From CAYXTC01 sp964468405 (GTDB lineage: Bacteria > Patescibacteriota > Minisyncoccia > Minisyncoccales > GWA2-38-27): 28,886 bases of DNA. The translations under genes were made by a program, and so were the position numbers. Shown piece after piece: positions 22,623-28,130 of the stretch. The stretch is taken from assembly GCA_964468405.1 (NCBI GenBank), contig CAYXTC010000002.1, forward strand, positions 1-28,886, read 5' to 3'. The notes below the pieces were generated by a model that was not told where the DNA came from, did no database searches, and saw only the letters and a program-made list of their open reading frames with translations. Position 1 is the stretch's first letter; each line of letters begins with the position of its first letter.

Positions 22623-25005
22623 AAACAATATTAACAAGTTTATCAGGAACAAAAATAACTTTCTTTATCTCTTTTCCTTCTGTCCATTCTTTTATCTTTT
22701 TAGAAGACAGGGCCTTGCTTTCTGCTCCCTTCTGATCTATCCCTTTTTTAACTTCTATTTTATCTCTAACTTTTCCATTTATCTGAACAATTAAAGAAAT
22801 ACTCTCTTCTTCTATTAATTCTTCTTTAAAGTCGGGCCATTTTTGGCTACAGCAAAGACCTCTCCCGGTCCAAAGTTCTTCTGCTATGTGAGGGGCAAAA
22901 GGCGATAAAATCTTTAAAAAGTCTTGGAAGTCCTTTTGGGAAAGTCCTTTCTTCTGGCAAGAATTAACAAACTCCATTAGAGAGCTGATTGCCGTATTAA
23001 ACTTCATCTTCTCGATATCTTCGGAAACCTTTTTAATCGTTTTGTGAAGCAACTTCTTTGTCTCTGGAGGAGCCTGTTTTTTAATGATGTCTTTTAATCT
23101 CCAAACCTTTTCCAAGAATCTCTTTGCTCCGATTAGCCCCTTAGTGTCCCAGGGGATCATCTGCTCAAAAGGACCCATAAACATTTCATAAACTCTTAAG
23201 GCATCTGCCCCGTACTTTTTTCTTACATTATCTGGGTTTACAACATTGCCCTTAGATTTAGACATCTTGATTCCTCCTTCTCCCAAGACAATGCCGTGAG
23301 AGGTTCTTTTTTGGTAAGGCTCGGAGCCTAAAGATTTGGGCAAGGCCCCTATATCCCATAGGAATTTGAAAATAAATCTTGAATAGAGCAGATGCAAGGT
23401 AGTATGTTCCATGCCCCCGTTATACCAGTCAACAGGCATCCAGTATTTGAGTTTTTCACCACTTGCAATCTTTTTGTCATTACAAGGATCGCAATAGCGA
23501 AGGTAATACCAATTAGAACCGGCCCAGTTGGGCATAACATCTGTTTCTCTCCGGGCTCTGCCGCCACATTTGGGGCACTCGGCATTAACCCATTTTTCCA
23601 CTTTGGCCAAAGGCGACTCTCCTTTCTCGGTGGGCTTGTATTCTTTCACCTTAGGCAGTCTTATCGGCAGATCTTTTTCCGGAACGGGAACCCATCCGCA
23701 TTTTTGGCAATAAACCATAGGAATAGGCTCGCCCCAATAGCGCTGGCGAGAAAAGATCCAATCCCTCAATTTATAGCAAACAGACCCCTTGCCCAACCCC
23801 TTTTTAGAAAGCCATTTAGTAATCTTAACCGAAGCCTCTTGTGACTCTAATCCTTCAAAATCTCCAGAATTAGCAAGGGGGCCCTCGCCTCCATAGGCCT
23901 CCTTTTTGATATCCCCCCCTTTAATCACTTCGATCACAGGGAGATCATACTTCTTAGCAAATTCAAAATCTCTCTGGTCATGCGCGGGCACTGCCATTAT
24001 GGCGCCTGTACCATAATTAATCAGAACATAATCTGCCACAAAAACAGGAATCTTTTCTCCTTTAACTGGATTTTCCGCTTTTACTCCTTTTAATTCTATC
24101 CCTGTTTTTTCTTTTTCTTCTGCTATCCTTTCTCTTTCCGATCTCAACTTAGCCTTTTCAATATATTTTTTAACTTCATCAAAGTTGTCGATTCTATCCC
24201 TTAATTTCTCTATCAAAGGGTGCTCCGGGGCCAAAACCAGATAAGTACACCCGAACAAAGTATCCGGCCTCGTAGTGAAAACATCGACAGAGGTATCCTC
24301 AAGAGGAAACTTAACCTCCGCCCCTCTGCTCTTTCCAATCCACTCTTTTTGTAAAACCTTAACTCTCTCTGGATAATTTACCTTATCCAAATCCTCCAGC
24401 AATCTGTCTGCATACTTGGTGATCTTCAGAAGCCATTGTTCTTTTTCCTTTCTGACCACACTCTCACCGCATCTTTCGCATTTACCGTTTACCACCTCCT
24501 CGTTGGCCAGGCCGATTTTACAGGAAGGACACCAGTTAATAGGTATTTTCTCCTTATAGGCCAGCCCTTCTTTGAATAACTGGACAAATATCCATTGGGT
24601 CCATTTGTAATAATCAGGGTCTGTAGTATTAACTTCCCTTTGCCAATCAAAAGAAAGACCCAGCTCCTTCTGTTGTTCTTTAAATGTTTTAGTATTCTCT
24701 CTGGTTACTTTTTCCGGATGAATTCCTGTCTTTATGGCATAGTTTTCTGTAGGAAGGCCAAAGGCGTCCCATCCCATAGGAAATAGCACGTTAAACCCCT
24801 CCATTCTTTTCTTGCGAGAAATAATATCCATTCCCACATAGCTTCTGCAGTGACCCACATGAAGCCCCGTCCCTGAAGGATAGGGAAACTCAACCAAAGC
24901 ATAAAATTTAGGCTTTTCAGACTTTTCTTCGGCCTTAAAGCATTTGGATTTTTCCCATTCTTTCTGCCACCTGCTTTCTATTTTGTCGGGCTCGTAATTT
25001 TTCAT
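22615..25005 (-). CDS. leuS: Leucyl-tRNA synthetase
   Basis: Class I synthetase charging tRNA-Leu, 796 residues. Catalytic HIGH-type motif PYPSGTGLHVGH near residue 45, CP1 editing domain with TTRPDTLFGCTY and AVPAHDQRDFEFA, and KMSKSKGN near residue 610; cysteine pairs (CPSCK, CERCG; CQKCG, CPKCGG) suggest zinc sites. C-terminal anticodon domain ends LVQINGKVRDKIEVKKG onward. First gene of a six-gene operon. No Shine-Dalgarno sequence before the ATG. Confidence 0.97.
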   Translation of the reverse strand: MKNYEPDKIESRWQKEWEKSKCFKAEEKSEKPKFYALVEFPYPSGTGLHVGHCRSYVGMDIISRKKRMEGFNVLFPMGWDAFGLPTENYAIKTGIHPEKVTRENTKTFKEQQKELGLSFDWQREVNTTDPDYYKWTQWIFVQLFKEGLAYKEKIPINWCPSCKIGLANEEVVNGKCERCGESVVRKEKEQWLLKITKYADRLLEDLDKVNYPERVKVLQKEWIGKSRGAEVKFPLEDTSVDVFTTRPDTLFGCTYLVLAPEHPLIEKLRDRIDNFDEVKKYIEKAKLRSERERIAEEKEKTGIELKGVKAENPVKGEKIPVFVADYVLINYGTGAIMAVPAHDQRDFEFAKKYDLPVIEVIKGGDIKKEAYGGEGPLANSGDFEGLESQEASVKITKWLSKKGLGKGSVCYKLRDWIFSRQRYWGEPIPMVYCQKCGWVPVPEKDLPIRLPKVKEYKPTEKGESPLAKVEKWVNAECPKCGGRARRETDVMPNWAGSNWYYLRYCDPCNDKKIASGEKLKYWMPVDWYNGGMEHTTLHLLYSRFIFKFLWDIGALPKSLGSEPYQKRTSHGIVLGEGGIKMSKSKGNVVNPDNVRKKYGADALRVYEMFMGPFEQMIPWDTKGLIGAKRFLEKVWRLKDIIKKQAPPETKKLLHKTIKKVSEDIEKMKFNTAISSLMEFVNSCQKKGLSQKDFQDFLKILSPFAPHIAEELWTGRGLCCSQKWPDFKEELIEEESISLIVQINGKVRDKIEVKKGIDQKGAESKALSSKKIKEWTEGKEIKKVIFVPDKLVNIVYD

Positions 25006-25042
25006 ATGGTTGATGATATCATATTTTATATCATTAAAAAAG

Positions 25043-25090
25043 TTGCCAAAACCCCAAACCTTTGTTATATTACCGGCGGCTCTTTAAAAA
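25043..25090 (+). promoter_or_regulatory. Response-regulator promoter with boxA-like start
   Basis: TTGCCA (25043-25048), 17-bp spacer, TATATT (25066-25071). GGCTCTTTAAAAA (25078-25090) lies at the expected transcription start and is nearly the E. coli rrn boxA (TGCTCTTTAACAA). ACCGG (25072-25076) and CCGGT (25091-25095) flank it as a small stem, so boxA would sit in a loop. The leuS promoter diverges from the same region. Confidence 0.7.
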
Positions 25091-25108
25091 CCGGTTAGGA
25101 GAAAAGAG

Positions 25109-25495
25109 ATGGAAGATACGGTTATTCTAATAGTTGACGATGACGAAAATATCCGAGAAGTGATTATGGATGCCTTAAGCAGCTTTCCTGCTTTCTGCAA
25201 CCACAGACTGACAATAGCCAGAAACGGAGAAGAGGCCCTTAAGAAAATAAGGGGAGTCTTCCCCCTTATAGATCTGGTAGTCACTGACAATCACATGCCC
25301 CAGATGACAGGAATATCATTAATCGACCACATCAAGGGAATGCACCCCGTAATCCCTGTGATTCTCATGAGCGCAGATCCGGCTCCTCCAGAACACAAGG
25401 CTGACCGATTTCTGAGAAAGCCCGAAGATTTCTTCCTGATTCCGCAATTAGTCCACGACCTTTTAAAAAGATACAACACAGAAAAAGCCAGATAA
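25109..25495 (+). CDS. Single-domain response regulator (CheY-like receiver)
   Basis: A stand-alone phosphoreceiver of 128 residues: acidic pocket Asp10/Asp11 (ILIVDDDENIRE), phosphoacceptor Asp60 (VVTDNHMPQMTG), Ser88 (ILMSAD) and Lys104 (FLRKPED). No output domain is attached and no histidine kinase is in the window, so partner and output are unknown; it may act by protein contact. TAGGAG precedes the ATG at a normal distance, and the gene is a single unit with its own promoter and terminator. It is one of the boxA-led group. Confidence 0.93.
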   Translation: MEDTVILIVDDDENIREVIMDALSSFPAFCNHRLTIARNGEEALKKIRGVFPLIDLVVTDNHMPQMTGISLIDHIKGMHPVIPVILMSADPAPPEHKADRFLRKPEDFFLIPQLVHDLLKRYNTEKAR

Positions 25496-25508
25496 CATCT
25501 GGCTTTTT
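25482..25508. terminator. Bidirectional terminator overlapping the response-regulator stop
   Basis: AAAAAGCCAGA (25482-25492) and TCTGGCTTTTT (25498-25508) form an 11-bp stem with a TAACA loop. The response-regulator stop codon (25493-25495) is in the loop, and the tatD stop codon overlaps the other edge (25509-25511). Confidence 0.9.
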
Positions 25509-26297
25509 TTACACCCCAAAAAGATTTCTGGCATTTCTAGTGGTGGTCTCTTCCACTCCCTTACCTTTAATCTCGGCTATCTTATCAATCACATGAGTCA
25601 TAAAAACAGGTTCGTTTCTCTCTCTTTCTGCCATGGGAGGGGTAAGGTAGGGACAGTCTGTTTCTATTAAGATTCTATCCAAAGGAACTTTTTTAATTAT
25701 TTTATCAAGGTTTAACTTAAAAATTATACCGTTAAACCCAAGATAAAAGCCCATCCCCAGATACTCTTTAGCCTGTCTCCATTTACCAGTAAAGCAGTGG
25801 ATCACGCCTCGTAAAGATCTTTCTTTTAGTATTTTAATGAGGTCGTCATGGGCTTTTCTACAGTGGAAGATCACAGGCAGATCTAACTCTTCGGCAAAAT
25901 CTAATTGGCGAGAAAGATTTTGTTTCTGTTTCTCTTTTAAAGAAGAGGAATCGGAGCCGTAATAATAGTCCAGCCCTACCTCCCCAATAGCTACCGTTTT
26001 TTCAGAAGAGGCCAGGCCCCGGTATTTTTCTTTATCAAAACTCTCCCCTTTTACCTTAAAGCCGCCCTCCTCTCCGTCCGTCTCTATGCCGGACATGGCT
26101 TGAATGGGGTGAAGGCCCACAGCGGCATAGACACCCTCTGAATATTGCTCTGCTATCTCTACCGCCTCTTTGCTGGTATCAAACTTAGTGCCCACATTTA
26201 TCATCCAAACGCCAGAAGAAAGGCTTCTCTTAATAACTCCCTCGCGATCTCCGTTGTAATCTTTAAAATTTAAATGACTATGAGTATCAATTATCAT
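25509..26297 (-). CDS. tatD: TatD-family metal-dependent deoxyribonuclease
   Basis: TIM-barrel metallohydrolase, 262 residues, full length. Metal-binding and catalytic motifs in order: DTHSHLNFKDY at residues 3-13, GEVGLDYYYG, PVIFHCRKAHDD, GVIHCFTGKW and ILIETDCPYLTPP. TatD proteins are 3'-5' DNases or proofreading-type enzymes; the in vivo role varies. It lies between the csrA terminator and the shared terminator with the response regulator. No clear ribosome site. Confidence 0.95.
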   Translation of the reverse strand: MIIDTHSHLNFKDYNGDREGVIKRSLSSGVWMINVGTKFDTSKEAVEIAEQYSEGVYAAVGLHPIQAMSGIETDGEEGGFKVKGESFDKEKYRGLASSEKTVAIGEVGLDYYYGSDSSSLKEKQKQNLSRQLDFAEELDLPVIFHCRKAHDDLIKILKERSLRGVIHCFTGKWRQAKEYLGMGFYLGFNGIIFKLNLDKIIKKVPLDRILIETDCPYLTPPMAERERNEPVFMTHVIDKIAEIKGKGVEETTTRNARNLFGV

Positions 26298-26324
26298 GTT
26301 TTAATACTATCAAAATAAAAAGAT

Positions 26325-26353
26325 TAAAAAAAGCGCGGTATTTACTACCACGC
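26325..26353 (-). terminator. Terminator after csrA
   Basis: Minus-strand stem GCGTGGTA / TACCGCGC (8 bp, one G-T pair), 5-nt loop, then seven T. It directly follows a second boxA-like string at the csrA stop codon. Confidence 0.8.
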
Positions 26354-26368
26354 CTTTGTTGTAAAGAA

Positions 26369-26551
26369 CTACTTCTCCTTTTTCCCCTCTCTTTTAATGG
26401 CTTCCCACACTTCTTTGCGGTGGACAGAGACATGAGGAGGAGCCGTAACGCCGAGGCGAACTTTGCCTCTCCGAATATCCACTACTGTAATCGCAATCTC
26501 CTCGCCATTGATCACGATACTCTGGTCTTTTTCTCGGGACAGAATAAGCAT
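26369..26551 (-). CDS. csrA: Carbon storage regulator CsrA (RNA-binding translational regulator)
   Basis: Small RNA-binding dimer that blocks or activates translation at ANGGA sites in mRNA leaders. I choose the ATG at 26551 (MLILSREKDQSIVI), the family's usual start: AAGGAAGG is well spaced for it but almost touches the other in-frame ATG at 26557. 60 residues; conserved strand residues and the RNA-contact Arg in VSVHRKEVW are present. It follows the thioredoxin-like gene by 26 nt and shares its promoter. Likely targets are the AAGGAG-containing leaders nearby, which is inference. Confidence 0.93.
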   Translation of the reverse strand: MLILSREKDQSIVINGEEIAITVVDIRRGKVRLGVTAPPHVSVHRKEVWEAIKREGKKEK

Positions 26552-26577
26552 AGTCATTCCTTCCTTGGTTTGGCGTT

Positions 26578-26955
26578 CTAGAAATAAGACTCCGCTGGAG
26601 TCGAGAATTCTTTACCCATAAGATTTTCTATCTGGTGCCTGATGGCCTCCCGACTGGTAAGACAGCTAAAACGAGCGACCTCCTCGGCTTTTTTGAAAAA
26701 AACGACGGTAGGGACAGAAGGAACAGATAGTTCCTCGCAAAGGTCTCCCCTCTCGTCTGCATCAATCCAGACGAATTCTATCTCTGGAAGCTCCGATTTA
26801 ATAAGCTCGGCATGACATTTCTCAAGAAAAACTTTCATCTTTTCGCACAACTCACGCCAGCCACACCAGAAAAAGATCACTGCCCGGCTGTTCCTTTTAA
26901 GCCAAGAAGTGATTTCCCTTCCAGTATACTGGCTAAACCGCGGCTCCCTGTACAT
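26578..26955 (-). CDS. Thioredoxin-fold protein with altered active site
   Basis: 125 residues from the ATG at 26955, set by AAAGGA 5 nt upstream; a longer frame to 27024 would cross the promoter. Thioredoxin features: strand and active-site loop AVIFFWCGWRELCEKM (25-40), cis-proline in VPSVPTVVFF (Pro82) and a C-terminal helix. The canonical WCGPC is WRELC: the nucleophilic cysteine is Arg34 and only the second (Cys37) remains, with another cysteine at 31 giving CX5C. It may be non-redox, or use Cys31/Cys37. No signal peptide. Leads the operon with csrA. Confidence 0.8.
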   Translation of the reverse strand: MYREPRFSQYTGREITSWLKRNSRAVIFFWCGWRELCEKMKVFLEKCHAELIKSELPEIEFVWIDADERGDLCEELSVPSVPTVVFFKKAEEVARFSCLTSREAIRHQIENLMGKEFSTPAESYF

Positions 26956-26972
26956 TTTCTTTCCTTTCTGTT

Positions 26973-27024
26973 GTTGTTTTGAAAGAACCAAAAGAATATT
27001 ATAACAAAATACTTCCTTTGTCAA
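26973..27024 (-). promoter_or_regulatory. Promoter and boxA-like leader of the thioredoxin-like/csrA operon
   Basis: Minus strand TTGACA (27019-27024), 15-bp spacer, TATAAT (26998-27003). GGTTCTTTCAAAACAAC (26973-26989) at about +3 closely resembles Gram-positive rrn boxA (GTTCTTTGAAAAC). The -35 box contains the stop codon of the upstream gene. Confidence 0.8.
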
Positions 27025-27206
27025 GAAAAAAAACCCCGCCTTGGGCGAGGTTTGTTTGATTTTTCGGGAGAAGGCGGAGAGATTGTCTCTGCTAATTTAT
27101 CGCAAACGACACAGACAGCAAGAGGGTCATCTACCAGTTGGAACATCTTTCTTCTGGCCTCTTCCACTTTCTCGGAACGCAAAGTTTCTTCGTTTTCAGG
27201 TCTCAT
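27021..27206 (-). CDS. Unknown 61-residue protein with CxxC
   Basis: Not recognised. Start at 27206 (MRPENEETLRSEKVEEARRK) is set by AGGAG with normal spacing; the longer frame to 27329 would be translated through a strongly structured leader. Helical N-terminus, VCVVC (Cys32/Cys35), a Ser/Pro-rich stretch and a basic tail PRPRRGFFS. The last 11 codons coincide with a terminator hairpin and its U-tract. Third gene of a small-gene operon starting at 27550. Cytosolic, function unknown. Confidence 0.65.
   Translation of the reverse strand: MRPENEETLRSEKVEEARRKMFQLVDDPLAVCVVCDKLAETISPPSPEKSNKPRPRRGFFS
27026..27052 (-). terminator. Intrinsic terminator lying inside the 27021-27206 reading frame
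   Basis: 9-bp stem AACCTCGCC / GGCGGGGTT (one T-G pair; 27044-27052 and 27032-27040), 3-nt loop, then eight T (27026-27033), ending 3 nt before the TGA stop at 27021-27023. Confidence 0.8.
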
Positions 27207-27309
27207 TGTTTCTCCTATGATAACCGCATTGCGGATTACTTTCAAAGACCGGAGACGCCTCAGGGGCATCCATGCTCCGGTCCCGGGACCCCTCCAGGAT
27301 CCCTTTGAT
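27207..27309 (-). promoter_or_regulatory. Structured intercistronic leader before the 61-residue gene
   Basis: Minus-strand RNA would contain the 12-bp palindrome GGTCCCGGGACC (27279-27290) and an 8-bp inverted repeat GACCGGAG / CTCCGGTC (27247-27254 with 27275-27282). They share 27279-27282 and so exclude each other. A small CCGC-ATT-GCGG hairpin (27224-27234) follows, next to the ribosome site. No known riboswitch class recognised. Confidence 0.45.
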
Positions 27310-27378
27310 TCAGCAACAAAGCCATACAAAAGAAAATAACGCAGTCCAGAACATCTTCTTTGCTTCCCTCCAGGCCAT
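27310..27378 (-). CDS. 22-residue translationally coupled small protein
   Basis: A short frame beginning MAWREAKKMFWTA and ending in a hydrophobic run (LFSFVWLCC). The ATG is one base after the stop of the preceding 56-residue gene (TAG T ATG), and a perfect AGGAGG lies within that gene's last codons, 7 nt from the ATG; glyA has the same arrangement. A basic amphipathic start followed by a tryptophan-rich hydrophobic end suggests membrane association. No family known to me. Confidence 0.55.
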   Translation of the reverse strand: MAWREAKKMFWTALFSFVWLCC

Positions 27379-27379
27379 A

Positions 27380-27550
27380 CTAATTCCTCCTGCCTTCAAA
27401 GAGCGGCAACCCCGCTCTTACTCTCTGCTTGTAGATTCTCATCTTGGCTTTTTTTTCTTTTTTTATCTGATCTGTCTCCTCGTGGCTACCCCATAAACTG
27501 GGACGAAATGCCTTTTCCATTGCCTGGACTGTGCCATCTTGTTGCGTCAT
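27380..27550 (-). CDS. Unknown 56-residue basic protein
   Basis: Start chosen at 27550 (MTQQDGTVQAMEKAFRPSLW), after GGGAG; the longer frame to 27610 would start before the expected transcription start. The C-terminal half is basic and helical (KKEKKAKMRIYKQRVRAGL), possibly RNA- or membrane-binding. First gene of a small-gene operon with a strong promoter and a boxA-like leader; its 3' end carries the ribosome site for the 22-residue protein. Not recognised. Confidence 0.6.
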   Translation of the reverse strand: MTQQDGTVQAMEKAFRPSLWGSHEETDQIKKEKKAKMRIYKQRVRAGLPLFEGRRN

Positions 27551-27563
27551 CCTATTCTCCCTA

Positions 27564-27627
27564 CTAGAACCTAAAAAGTGTAAAGAACTATAAAAATAAT
27601 GATATACCAATATTCACTATTTGTCAA
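27564..27627 (-). promoter_or_regulatory. Promoter and boxA-like leader of the 27550 small-gene operon
   Basis: Minus strand TTGACA (27622-27627), 17-bp spacer, TATCAT (27599-27604). AGTTCTTTACACT (27577-27589) lies at about +4; a second string GGTTCTAG (27564-27571) precedes the ribosome site and recurs before the 27982 gene. Confidence 0.7.
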
Positions 27628-27657
27628 TAGTTGTGGTAATGTATACACGCTTTCTGC

Positions 27658-27688
27658 ATTAATGTGGGAGGACGGGCCTCCCACATTT
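27658..27688. repeat. Dispersed 31-nt hairpin, copy 2
   Basis: Stem AATGTGGGAGG / CCTCCCACATT with an identical loop to the copy at 9808-9838, in opposite orientation. Here no T-run follows on either strand (only TTT on the plus strand), so it is not an obvious terminator. Confidence 0.8.
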
Positions 27689-27706
27689 GCTGAGTTTAAT
27701 CAATCT

Positions 27707-27740
27707 AAAAAAAGAGCCTGTAGAAAAATATCTACAGGCT
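27707..27740 (-). terminator. Terminator of the 27767-27982 gene
   Basis: Minus-strand stem AGCCTGTAGA / TCTACAGGCT (10 bp, perfect), 6-nt loop, then CTTTTTTT. Confidence 0.9.
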
Positions 27741-27766
27741 TTATGTTTAAAAAAGAACAAATCGCT

Positions 27767-27982
27767 CTACTGGCAACGTTCGCCATGAGAAAGCCCTATC
27801 ATGCCGACGCTTCCGCCGGAATCAGAGGGCGCCCCCGCTATGTCTAACGATGACTTGATCATAGACACCGTCCTGCGGGGCAACACCACGCTCTGTCCCG
27901 TCATAAGATCGGTCTTGATGATCACGTCAGCATCGGCGCGATCTTGTTTCAAGGAAGGGGGACTTTTTTTGTTGCTACCCAT
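27767..27982 (-). CDS. Unknown 71-residue protein
   Basis: Not recognised. AAGGAG stands 7 nt before the ATG. The protein starts MGSNKKSPPSLKQDRADADV, has a central part that may form strands and a helix (VIIKTDLMTGQSVVLPRRTV) and a Gly/Ser-rich tail. No signal peptide or membrane segment. A strong terminator follows and a long structured leader precedes it, supporting a real, regulated single-gene unit. Confidence 0.6.
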   Translation of the reverse strand: MGSNKKSPPSLKQDRADADVIIKTDLMTGQSVVLPRRTVSMIKSSLDIAGAPSDSGGSVGMIGLSHGERCQ

Positions 27983-28130
27983 CGCACTCTCCTTACGCTA
28001 GAACCAAATCTTCGAGACAGGCCTCCTCTGAAGAGGCCATACACAATATTAAATTGTTACAATCGAGAAACGTTCTCAATCTACTGTTTCTTTTTTAATA
28101 ATTCTTAATCTTTTTGTCAAGACTATAGTC
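27983..28130 (-). promoter_or_regulatory. Promoter and structured leader of the 27982 gene
   Basis: Minus strand TTGACA (28115-28120) with a weak -10 (TAAAAA, 28092-28097). The leader has GAGAA-CGT-TTCTC, then GGCCTC-TTCAGAG-GAGGCC (6-bp GC stem) and GGTTCTAGCG before the ribosome site. The palindrome GACTATAGTC (28121-28130) abuts the -35 and includes the metG stop codon. No other gene is seen in this stretch. Confidence 0.45.

Noticed and set aside
24675..24681. GTTCTTTAAATG inside leuS as a further boxA
   Set aside because: In coding sequence on the opposite strand, with no promoter next to it; treated as chance, as are copies near 3869, 5448 and 15828.
27207..27329. Longer start for the 61-residue gene
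   Set aside because: The extension runs through stable hairpins and overlaps the 22-residue gene; AGGAG supports the ATG at 27206.
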